DNA of 64,000 nucleotides from Paenibacillus sp. BK033 (GTDB lineage Bacteria > Bacillota > Bacilli > Paenibacillales > Paenibacillaceae), in NCBI RefSeq assembly GCF_004345425.1, contig NZ_SLVP01000009.1, positions 1-64,000 of the forward strand. Reading direction: 5' to 3'. A program made the position numbers and the translations under genes. The notes below the pieces were generated by a model. That model was not told the DNA's origin, did no database searches, and saw only the letters and a list, made by a program, of their open reading frames with translations. Below are positions 7,612-14,832 of the stretch, in pieces. Numbering within the stretch: the stretch's first letter is position 1; every line of letters starts with the position of its first letter.

Positions 7612-8526
7612 ATGAAAATTTCATCTGGCTATTGGACGGGCGTTGTTATGGTCGTTACCGCGGCAGCATGCTACGGAATCATGTCGCCGGTGCTTAAGCT
7701 TGCTTACGAACATGCCTATACCTTTCAGCAAATTACGGTACATCAGGCCGGAATAGGCGCGGCGCTGCTGTGGATCCTTGTCCTTTTGCGGCCAAACTCA
7801 TGGAATAAGCTGGAGTTCGGTTTGAGACATTGGGCGGCATTAGCGTTTACCGGTATTTTCGGCCTAAGTATGACAACCGTATTATATAATCAAACCCTGG
7901 AGAGACTGGATGCTTCTTTTTCAATTGTCTTGCTTTTTCAGTTCATGTGGATTACGATTTTGCTAGAAAGTTTACGGAACCGGAAATGGCCGACGAAATG
8001 GCAATGGGCAGCCATTGTTATGGCTATGGCAGGAACGGTGCTGGCGGCCGGTTTGCTCCAGAATAATCTTAGGGACATGGACTGGGCTGGTGTTGGATAT
8101 GGACTGGCCTCGGCGTTTTCGTACAGTCTTTTTCTATTTCTGGCGGGCAGAGTGGCCCCGGGTTACGATCCTGTATTTAAGTCGGCTCTTATGATGTCAT
8201 TCGGATTTATTGTTATTCTGATTATGTACGGCTCTGCGACATTCCAGGGCAGTGCCGGCCTGCAATGGAAGCTTATGGGCTGGGGTTTCGCGCTTGGGCT
8301 GCTCGGGCAGGTCATGCCAACGGTCTTCTTTAACGCGGGTATTCCCCGGGTGGGAAGCGGGCTTGCTTCCATGCTGGGAGCAACGGAGCTGCCTTTTGCC
8401 GTAATAAGTGCATGGCTGATACTAGGGGAGCCGATAACGTTGACCGGTACCGGTGGCATATTGCTTATTCTAGGCGGTATTGTTGTGGCCGAATACGGTG
8501 CGCGCCTAAGGCGGCAAGCCGCTTGA
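7612..8526 (+). CDS. EamA/DMT-superfamily transporter
   Basis: A 304-aa, very hydrophobic protein with about ten transmembrane helices in two EamA repeats. The second repeat ends with the family pattern AWLILGEPITLTGTGGILLILGG. Such carriers export amino acids, nucleosides or related metabolites; the substrate cannot be predicted. ATG 7612 has GGAGG 11 bases upstream. A TATAAT-like box lies at about 7575, and just before it are three copies of GCTTTT (7541-7558), a short repeat that could vary in number. It is a single gene, with the sigW repeat region starting immediately after its stop. Confidence 0.82.
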   Translation: MKISSGYWTGVVMVVTAAACYGIMSPVLKLAYEHAYTFQQITVHQAGIGAALLWILVLLRPNSWNKLEFGLRHWAALAFTGIFGLSMTTVLYNQTLERLDASFSIVLLFQFMWITILLESLRNRKWPTKWQWAAIVMAMAGTVLAAGLLQNNLRDMDWAGVGYGLASAFSYSLFLFLAGRVAPGYDPVFKSALMMSFGFIVILIMYGSATFQGSAGLQWKLMGWGFALGLLGQVMPTVFFNAGIPRVGSGLASMLGATELPFAVISAWLILGEPITLTGTGGILLILGGIVVAEYGARLRRQAA

Positions 8527-8528
8527 CC

Positions 8529-8645
8529 GGACCATGCTTGCGAAGTAAGAATTAACACGAGCCGCGTGTTTGGACCATGCTTACGAAGTAAGAATTAACA
8601 CGAGCCGCGTGTTTGGACCATGCTTACGAAGTAAGAATTAACACG
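8529..8645 (+). repeat. 43-bp tandem repeat, 2.7 copies, upstream of sigW
   Basis: Copies start at 8529, 8572 and 8615, exactly 43 bases apart. The unit begins GGACCATGCTTACGAAGTAA and continues through GAATTAACACGAGCCGCGTG. Copy 1 differs at one base (TTGCG for TTACG). The third copy breaks off after AACACGA. Copies 1 and 2 each contain a small hairpin ACACG-AGCCG-CGTGT. The array fills almost the whole gap between the DMT gene stop and the sigW ribosome-binding site. Confidence 0.95.
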
Positions 8646-8666
8646 AAACAGCTTGTGTTAATTCTT
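8633..8666 (+). promoter_or_regulatory. Perfect 12-bp inverted repeat just before the sigW SD
   Basis: AAGAATTAACAC (8633-8644) and GTGTTAATTCTT (8655-8666) are exact reverse complements around a 10-base loop. The left arm is part of the third 43-bp repeat, and the same 12-mer occurs in copies 1 and 2, so any of three left arms could pair with the single right arm. The SD TAGGAGG begins three bases after the right arm. It may be an mRNA hairpin affecting sigW translation or an operator. Confidence 0.7.
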
Positions 8667-8682
8667 TGTAGGAGGATGAATA

Positions 8683-9249
8683 GTGAATGTATTGGAAGCC
8701 CGTCTCGCCAGGTTAGCGTTGAAAGGCGACCAGCGGGCATTTGCTGAGCTTGTGGGCCTGTATCAGGACAAGCTTTTCCATATGGCCTACCGAATGTTAT
8801 ATAACCGCCAGGAGGCGGAAGACGTCGTTCAGGAAACCTTTCTGCGCGTCTATAAAAATCTGGAGCGGTACGACGAGTCGCTCAAATTCTCCACGTGGAT
8901 CTACCGGATTGCCACGAATCTTTGCATCGACCGGCTGAGGAAGCGAAAGCCTTCTTATTCGCTGGATGCGGAATCTACGGATCACGAAGGTTTGGATGGC
9001 TACTCCATGATCCCAAGCGATGACCGTACGCCCGAATCCGAGCTTCTGCTGTCGGAAACCCAGCGCATTATACACGAGTCGATCGAATCGCTTCCTCCGA
9101 AGTACAAGACGATTATGATGCTCCGCTATATCCAGGAGATGTCTCTGCAGGAGATTGGCGACGTTCTGGATATGCCGGTTACGACAATCAAGACGCGCGT
9201 CCACCGGGGCAGGGAGTTTTTGCGGAAAAAACTGGAGCACAAGCTATAG
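8683..9249 (+). CDS. sigW: ECF RNA polymerase sigma factor SigW
   Basis: A 188-aa group-4 sigma factor. Region 2 contains DKLFHMAYRMLYNRQEAEDVVQ-type sequence and FSTWIYRIATNLCIDRLRKRKP; region 4 contains the HTH with LQEIGDVLDMPVTTIKTRVHRG. Length and wording follow B. subtilis SigW closely (for example KFSTW.YRIATNL.IDR.RK.KP.Y.LDAE). SigW directs the response to envelope stress and antimicrobial compounds. The start is GTG 8683, fixed by AGGAGG eight bases upstream. The next gene is its anti-sigma factor, and the cda-glm genes follow in the order known from Bacillus. Confidence 0.93.
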   Translation: MNVLEARLARLALKGDQRAFAELVGLYQDKLFHMAYRMLYNRQEAEDVVQETFLRVYKNLERYDESLKFSTWIYRIATNLCIDRLRKRKPSYSLDAESTDHEGLDGYSMIPSDDRTPESELLLSETQRIIHESIESLPPKYKTIMMLRYIQEMSLQEIGDVLDMPVTTIKTRVHRGREFLRKKLEHKL

Positions 9250-9341
9250 GCCAAGGAGAAACGGCTGTCGCCGTCCTTGGCGGAATCCGGAGAATGCTTC
9301 CGGACAGGAAATACTTATACCATTTTATAGCTTAAAAAAAG

Positions 9342-9368
9342 TGAAACATCTAATGCGAGCTATACGTA
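9342..9368 (+). promoter_or_regulatory. SigW-type (ECF) promoter inside the sigW-rsiW gap
   Basis: TGAAAC at 9342-9347 and CGTA at 9365-9368 match the extracytoplasmic-function promoter consensus, with a 17-base spacer (one longer than the usual 16). It lies in the 174-base gap between sigW and rsiW and points at rsiW. This would add anti-sigma factor when SigW is active. Confidence 0.6.
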
Positions 9369-9423
9369 CTCTATAAATGTGAAGAGCTTATGCGCAAGCA
9401 AACGAAAGAAAGGACTGGCTGCT

Positions 9424-10056
9424 ATGAATTGCAACGTCGCGGTTGTATGGATGCATGATTATTTGGACGGCGATCTGCCGCGTGAAGACGCGCAAGAACT
9501 AAAAAATCATTTGCACGCATGTCCCGCTTGCCTGGCCCGCTTTGAACAGCTGGAGAAAACGGAAGCGATGATGCTGGGTACCCTTGAGCATACCGTTTCC
9601 ATTCCCGATTACGATAAATCAGCTTTGACCGACCGTATTATGGCGCAGCTGCCAAAACCGGCAAAAACAAAAGAGCGTCGCGGCGTGCTCCGGTTCATCT
9701 ACAAGTATCCGGGTCTTACGGCCGCCGCGTTGTTCGTGCTTGTCATGCTCGGCAGCTTCACTTCGATATGGGAACAGGACTCCAAGCTGATTGTATCCGG
9801 AGAAGATCTGCAGCAGGTTGTCATTAACGGAAACACGGTCACGGTTCCGGAAGGTGCCCATGTGAAAGGGAATCTGGTTGTCGAGAATGGAACGGCTGAT
9901 GTGAAAGGCGAGGTAGATGGCAACGTAACGGTCATCGACGGCAGCCTCAATCTGGCATCAACGGGGTACATCGCAGGACAAAGCCGGACCATCGACCAGG
10001 CGCTGGATTGGTTCTGGTACAAAGTGACGGAAACGTTCAGCGGATTGGCTTCTTAG
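9424..10056 (+). CDS. rsiW: Anti-sigma-W factor RsiW
   Basis: A 210-aa single-pass membrane protein. The N-terminal cytoplasmic zinc-binding anti-sigma motif is H29-x3-C33-x2-C36 (HLHACPAC). One transmembrane helix lies at about 97-112. The outer part carries short beta-type repeats (VTVPEGAHVKGNLVVENG and VDGNVTVIDG), as in Bacillus RsiW, where this domain is the target of site-1 proteolysis. ATG 9424 follows AAAGGACTGGCTGCT; the 15 extra codons in frame upstream look unrelated. It sequesters SigW until envelope stress. Confidence 0.92.
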   Translation: MNCNVAVVWMHDYLDGDLPREDAQELKNHLHACPACLARFEQLEKTEAMMLGTLEHTVSIPDYDKSALTDRIMAQLPKPAKTKERRGVLRFIYKYPGLTAAALFVLVMLGSFTSIWEQDSKLIVSGEDLQQVVINGNTVTVPEGAHVKGNLVVENGTADVKGEVDGNVTVIDGSLNLASTGYIAGQSRTIDQALDWFWYKVTETFSGLAS

Positions 10057-10060
10057 GACG

Positions 10061-10097
10061 AACTGCCTCTCTTGCAGAGAGGCGGTTATTTTTTTTA
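10061..10097 (+). terminator. rsiW terminator
   Basis: Arms AACTGCCTCTC and GAGAGGCGGTT around TTGCA, followed by a long T run. Confidence 0.85.
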
Positions 10098-10264
10098 TGA
10101 AAAAAAGGGTTTCGAAGTGCGATTCTAGAAAAGAATAAAGTTGAGTCCAAAAAAACGTATGATGGAGCAGATTACGTTTCGCGGGTAAAATATAGGCGGA
10201 AAGATAGAGAAATCTTATACTTACTTAAATGATGAGTTGTCGTCGGCAGTTTGGGGGTTGATCT

Positions 10265-11119
10265 ATGAATTACTTCAATGATTTGACTTGGAATGGCTGG
10301 ATAAAGGACATCATTGATATCGGCATTGTCAGTTATATTATCTATAAATTGATTTTGCTGGTGAGAGGCACAAGAGCAGTCCAGCTTTTGAAAGGGATTC
10401 TGGTCCTGGTTGGCACCTGGGCGATAAGTACCTGGTTTAATCTTTATACGCTGAAATGGCTGATGAACCAGATGTTTACGTTTGGCGTTCTGGCTGTATT
10501 TATCATTTTCCAGCCGGAGCTTCGGCGCGCGCTTGAGCAATTGGGACGCGGGAAGCTGTTTGCCCGTACGTCTACGCTGGAGCGGGATATTATAGCCGAA
10601 CAGGTCGAGAGCATTATGAAGGCTGTTCAGCATATGTCTCAGCGGAGTATCGGGGCATTGATTGTTTTTGAACGAAATACGGGAGTCAGCGAGTTGATTG
10701 AATCCGGGATCCAGATGGAATCGCGGATTACGTCGGAGCTGCTCATAAATATTTTTACGCCGAATACACCGCTGCACGACGGGGCGGTTATTATCCGGGG
10801 CAATCAGATTATGGCCGCAGGCTGTTATTTGCCGCTTTCGGAAAATCCGTTTATCAGCAAAGAGCTGGGGACGCGACATCGCGCGGCTATCGGGGTAAGC
10901 GAGGTGAGTGACGCCGTCGCGGTTATCGTCTCGGAAGAGACGGGGCAAGTCTCCCTTGCGATTAACGGAATGATTGTCCGCGATATTAAGGAAGAATCGC
11001 TTATTTCCAAGCTGTTCGAAGAGCTGACGCCGAAACAGACGAGCGGCAAGGAGCGGGCAACCGTTTCCTCGTTCTCATTCTCCTCGTTCTGGAAGCGGAA
11101 AGGAGGCAGCGATGGATAA
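10265..11119 (+). CDS. cdaA: Membrane diadenylate cyclase CdaA
   Basis: A 284-aa enzyme that makes cyclic di-AMP from two ATP. Three transmembrane helices fill roughly residues 10-85. The DisA_N catalytic domain follows with the signature TPLHDGAVII (DGA motif) and GTRHRAAIG (RHR motif), both intact. c-di-AMP controls potassium and osmolyte uptake and cell-wall balance. Its stop overlaps the start of cdaR by 8 bases, and cdaA-cdaR-glmM form the operon conserved across Firmicutes. Confidence 0.96.
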   Translation: MNYFNDLTWNGWIKDIIDIGIVSYIIYKLILLVRGTRAVQLLKGILVLVGTWAISTWFNLYTLKWLMNQMFTFGVLAVFIIFQPELRRALEQLGRGKLFARTSTLERDIIAEQVESIMKAVQHMSQRSIGALIVFERNTGVSELIESGIQMESRITSELLINIFTPNTPLHDGAVIIRGNQIMAAGCYLPLSENPFISKELGTRHRAAIGVSEVSDAVAVIVSEETGQVSLAINGMIVRDIKEESLISKLFEELTPKQTSGKERATVSSFSFSSFWKRKGGSDG

Positions 11120-12572
11120 GTGGTTAAGTCATCCGACGATACTCAAGATTCTTTCGGTTGCGATTGCGCTTCTTTTATGGGCTATGGTTCATTTTGATCC
11201 GGAATCGACCCCGGCCACGGTGACGTCCACTATGGATACCAAAGTCATCGAGGCCGCCTCGGTTATTCCGACCGGACTGGATGAAACGAAATATGCACTT
11301 GTAAATGTAGAACCTACCGTAGTCCGGCTGGTCGTAGAAGGACGCAAAGCGAATTTGTTGACGATGAAAGACGAGGATTATGCGGTGCATCTGGATTTGA
11401 GTCACGTGACGCCAGGCGAGCATGTGGTGCCGCTGACCTATGATTTGCCCAAGGGCATTAGTCTGATTGAAATGTCGCCGCGTTCCGCTACAGTGGATAT
11501 TGTAGAGATCGAGACGAAAACGTTCGAGCTTGGGGTCGCAACGGAAGGAACGCCCGCGAACGGTTATATTGCCGGCACGCCAACGGTGAAATCGGGAACG
11601 ATCGTGAACGTTACGCTGCCGAGGGACGAGATGGCTCTCGTCGGGGCGGTGCGTACAACCGTTGATATCGAAGGCTCGGAGAAAAACGTTGTGAATAAAA
11701 AAGCGCAGGTTGTTGTCTACGATACGGAAGGCGAAGCGATGGAGCATGCCATCATACGTCCTTCGACGGTAGAGGTCGAAGTGCCGGTAACTCCTCCGCT
11801 TAAGACAATGCCGCTGCAGATCAGCTACACGGGGAGTTTGCCGGATGGTCTTAGCGTGAGCTCGGTAAAGGCGGATATTGATAAAGTCGCCGTATACGGG
11901 GATCAGAAGCTGCTTGATTCCATGGATACATATACCGGCGGCGTGACGGTGGATTTATCGAAGATCAAGGAATCCGGTACGGTCAAAGCGAAGGTAACGG
12001 CCGTTGGCGACGTGAAGATGGTCGAGCCGTCCGAGATTAATGTGGAGGTTACGGTTGTGCCTTCCCAGACGCTGACGCTGGACCGCAGCGTCATCTTGAA
12101 CGACTTGCCCGGCGGGCTGAAGACAGCTTTTAAGGATCCTCCCGACGGTCATGTCTCGATCACGGTTCGAGGCGCGCCTAATATGCTTGCGGCTATTCAA
12201 GCCAATGATGTGCGGGTTATAGCGGATCTGAGCGGGGCCAAAGTGGGTCAGGCCATGTTTCCGCTGCTTGTGAAGCTGCCGCGGTTTATCGAACTGGCCA
12301 ATGAGTCCCAAAAATTTACGGTTACGCTTGATATTGCGGATAAAAACGCCCCTAGCGGGAACAACTCGGACGGCGGAAGCAATAATGGCAACGGGGATGT
12401 CCCGGCTGGCGGACAACCGGAGGATACGCCATCGCCGCCGCCGGATACGGATACGGGAGCAGGAAACGGTACCGGGAATGGCTCCGGAAACGGCTCGGAT
12501 ACGGATGCAGGCTCCAGTCCTGATCCTTCTTCGAGCACGGACACCGGGGCTGACCCCGATGCCAGCCATTAA
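11112..12572 (+). CDS. cdaR: CdaA regulatory protein CdaR (YbbR domains)
   Basis: A 486-aa protein with an N-terminal membrane anchor (residues about 11-24, ILSVAIALLLWAMVHF) and extracellular YbbR repeats of about 80 residues each. CdaR binds CdaA and tunes its activity. After residue about 410 the protein becomes a low-complexity tail rich in Gly, Asn, Asp, Ser and Pro (for example GNGTGNGSGNGS), which is likely a flexible wall-spanning or disordered region and differs strongly in composition from the folded part. The start overlaps the cdaA end, implying translational coupling. Confidence 0.93.
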   Translation: MDKWLSHPTILKILSVAIALLLWAMVHFDPESTPATVTSTMDTKVIEAASVIPTGLDETKYALVNVEPTVVRLVVEGRKANLLTMKDEDYAVHLDLSHVTPGEHVVPLTYDLPKGISLIEMSPRSATVDIVEIETKTFELGVATEGTPANGYIAGTPTVKSGTIVNVTLPRDEMALVGAVRTTVDIEGSEKNVVNKKAQVVVYDTEGEAMEHAIIRPSTVEVEVPVTPPLKTMPLQISYTGSLPDGLSVSSVKADIDKVAVYGDQKLLDSMDTYTGGVTVDLSKIKESGTVKAKVTAVGDVKMVEPSEINVEVTVVPSQTLTLDRSVILNDLPGGLKTAFKDPPDGHVSITVRGAPNMLAAIQANDVRVIADLSGAKVGQAMFPLLVKLPRFIELANESQKFTVTLDIADKNAPSGNNSDGGSNNGNGDVPAGGQPEDTPSPPPDTDTGAGNGTGNGSGNGSDTDAGSSPDPSSSTDTGADPDASH

Positions 12573-12699
12573 GGAATGCAGGCATGCTAGCGAAAAAAGC
12601 GGTAATTAATAGTAGTTCAAAAGCGGCCTCAGATGGAGTAGGATATGGAATAGGCCATTTGCAGCAGCAGATTTAACGACAAAAGGGGCATGAGAAACG

Positions 12700-14040
12700 A
12701 TGGGGAAATATTTTGGTACGGACGGAGTGCGCGGAGTAGCCAATCAGGAGCTGACTCCGGAGCTTGCTTATAAAATCGGCCGCTGCGGCGGTTACGTATT
12801 AACCGGACAGGCGGATAAGCCTAAGGTGGTTATCGGTCTGGATACGCGGATCTCTGGACCGATGCTGGAGGCTGCCCTTATTGCAGGGCTTCTGTCGATT
12901 GGCGCAAGCGTTATTCGGCTTGGCGTTGTATCGACACCGGCAGTTGCTTACATTACGCGCGAGCTTAAAGCGGATGCGGGCGTTATGATCTCGGCCTCGC
13001 ATAACCCGGTTCAGGATAACGGCATTAAGTTTTTTGGCGGCGACGGCTTCAAGCTGTCCGACGAGACGGAGCTTGAAATCGAGCGTCTGATTGATGCCGA
13101 GGCGGATGAGCTGCCTCGTCCAATCGGCGGCGATATCGGTGCGGTATTGAACGACGATCAAGCGAAGTTCCGTTACCTCGATTATTTAAAAACAACGATT
13201 AAGGGCGATTTCGGCGGCCTTAAAATCGTCCTCGACTGTGCGCACGGTTCCGCTTACGAGCTGGCGCCAAAAGTATTCCGCGAGCTTGGCGCGGAGATTA
13301 TTACCGTAGGCGCGGAGCCGGACGGCCGCAATATCAATGCGGGCGTTGGTTCGACGCATCCGGAATATTTGCGCGAGCAGGTTCTGGCTCACGGCGCGGA
13401 CCTCGGTCTGTCGTTTGACGGCGATGCCGACCGCCTGATCGCGATTGACGACAAAGGCGAGGAAGTAGACGGCGATTATATCCTCTGCATCTGCGGCGAT
13501 GCGATGAAACGGGCCGGCAAGCTGAAAAACGATACGATCGTTACAACGGTAATGGCGAACATCGGCTTCTTCAAAGCGACGCAGCGCCTTGATCTGAATA
13601 CGGCGCAAACGGCCGTCGGCGACCGTTACGTGATGGAAGAAATGCGCCGCGGCGGCTTTAACCTGGGCGGCGAACAGTCCGGTCACGTGATTTTCCTGGA
13701 TTACAACACAACCGGCGACGGCATTCTGACGGCTTTGCAGCTGGTCGATACTCTCGTGGCATCCGGCCGGAAGCTAAGCGAGCTAAAAACGCTGATGAGC
13801 AAATATCCGCAGGTGCTGGTGAACGTTCGAGTTGCGGACAAAAGCCTGTATGCGGGGAATGAGGCAATCGTTAGCGCCACGGAGCAGGTTGAGAAGGAGC
13901 TTGGCGATAACGGCCGCGTGCTCGTCCGTCCATCCGGTACGGAGTCTCTGATCCGCGTTATGGCCGAAGGCCCGGATAAGGACCAGATCGAGGAGTATGT
14001 GGCACGAATCGTAAATGTCGTGAAAGAGCAATTAGGCTAA
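12700..14040 (+). CDS. glmM: Phosphoglucosamine mutase
   Basis: A 446-aa enzyme converting glucosamine-6-phosphate to glucosamine-1-phosphate on the route to UDP-GlcNAc. The active phosphoserine is Ser100 in ISASHNP, the metal-binding loop is DGDADR near 240, and the sugar-phosphate loop is RPSGTESLIRVM near the C-terminus. ATG 12700 is about 20 bases after AAAAGGGGCATG. It completes the cdaA-cdaR-glmM operon; GlmM is known to bind and restrain CdaA in other Firmicutes, linking c-di-AMP to wall precursor supply. Confidence 0.97.
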   Translation: MGKYFGTDGVRGVANQELTPELAYKIGRCGGYVLTGQADKPKVVIGLDTRISGPMLEAALIAGLLSIGASVIRLGVVSTPAVAYITRELKADAGVMISASHNPVQDNGIKFFGGDGFKLSDETELEIERLIDAEADELPRPIGGDIGAVLNDDQAKFRYLDYLKTTIKGDFGGLKIVLDCAHGSAYELAPKVFRELGAEIITVGAEPDGRNINAGVGSTHPEYLREQVLAHGADLGLSFDGDADRLIAIDDKGEEVDGDYILCICGDAMKRAGKLKNDTIVTTVMANIGFFKATQRLDLNTAQTAVGDRYVMEEMRRGGFNLGGEQSGHVIFLDYNTTGDGILTALQLVDTLVASGRKLSELKTLMSKYPQVLVNVRVADKSLYAGNEAIVSATEQVEKELGDNGRVLVRPSGTESLIRVMAEGPDKDQIEEYVARIVNVVKEQLG

Positions 14041-14076
14041 ACGTTAGCGGGCTTAAAGCCTTTGCATACACATGCG

Positions 14077-14106
14077 AAAGTCTCCACGATTCCGTGGAGA
14101 CTTTTA
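14077..14106 (+). terminator. Terminator of cdaA-cdaR-glmM
   Basis: Perfect arms AAAGTCTCCAC and GTGGAGACTTT around GATTCC, then TTA. Confidence 0.8.
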
Positions 14107-14189
14107 CATGCGCGGCCTGGCCAATGAATATATAGGTGATGTAAGGAGATTCGTTTTCCTCGAGAGTTGGGGCAAATGTATGACTAGGC

Positions 14190-14219
14190 TTGGGCAATTC
14201 GGACGAGAAGGCGTATATT
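14190..14219 (+). promoter_or_regulatory. Likely glmS promoter
   Basis: TTGGGC (14190-14195) and TATATT (14214-14219), 18 bases apart, would start a transcript about 125 bases before the ribozyme cleavage site. Confidence 0.5.
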
Positions 14220-14339
14220 GTTAGGGGAAAATAAGGGCGTTGTTCGTCCTGCGTCTAAAGTTCAGGTTGCGAAACAAGTCGAAAGTGAATATGATAGGAA
14301 GTATGATTCAAGCAGGAAAGCGAGGATAGAGGTTCAAAT

Positions 14340-14550
14340 GACGTTTTATAAGCGCCAGAGCTTCAAGGGGGATGATGCCTTTCAATCCGTTTATTTGGAT
14401 GGGAAGGGTCACACGAGGAAGCTGACGAGGTGAAGGTGTTCGAATTATTCGGCGGGGACCTTCCGGTTATCGCAAAGCCAACCGAAAGCCGATACGCAAA
14501 AAGATTGGGTGACCGGTCTCACAAACGTTCGGCAGGCTTGCATGTATTGA
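14340..14550 (+). ncRNA. glmS ribozyme riboswitch
   Basis: The conserved core of the glmS self-cleaving riboswitch is readable: AGCGCC at 14351-14356, GCTGACGAGG at 14421-14430, a TTCGAATTATTCGGCGG segment around 14439-14455, and CCTTCCGGTTATCGC after it. AGCTTC and GAAGCT near the two ends of the first stem close P1, which here carries a long extension (about 60 bases). Cleavage is expected between A14351 and G14352, using glucosamine-6-phosphate as cofactor. This lies in the 790-base gap before glmS. A 71-codon open frame overlapping it is not a gene. The 3' limit is approximate. Confidence 0.92.
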
Positions 14551-14620
14551 TCTTTTATTTACCACAATAGAATTTATAGTTTTTCATTGTCAGTCGAAAA
14601 CTGAAATTCGATGTGGCGAT

Positions 14621-14675
14621 AAAACCTACCGCTAGACGCGGTCGCTCATCTTTGAGAGGCCGCGATAGAGGTTTT
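14621..14675 (+). promoter_or_regulatory. Large hairpin between ribozyme and glmS
   Basis: Outer arms AAAACCT/AGGTTTT and inner arms CGCGGTC/GGCCGCG form a long stem; a T-rich stretch (TTTTTT) follows only 20 bases later. It could be the ribozyme's 3' domain, an attenuator or a processing signal. Function undetermined. Confidence 0.45.
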
Positions 14676-14832
14676 CTCATTTCGAGGTTTTTTAAAACAT
14701 GCTCCCGTATGTCTATGGTGCCGCCTTAGAGGTTGGCACGGGCAGTAGGGAAAATAACGCCTGTGCCGCATATAGGCTGGCAGCCATGGTCATAGTGGGG
14801 AGACTACTATCGATTATCGGAGGTCTTTATAT

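Noticed and set aside
8529..8645. CRISPR array
   Set aside because: The 43-bp units are head-to-tail with no spacers between them and no cas genes are in the window.
8644..8670. SigW autoregulatory promoter (CGAAAC-N17-TGTA)
   Set aside because: Both boxes are imperfect, and a start about 7 bases later would fall inside the SD, leaving no ribosome-binding site.
14218..14433. 71-codon open frame before glmS
   Set aside because: It overlaps the core of the glmS ribozyme and has no convincing SD.
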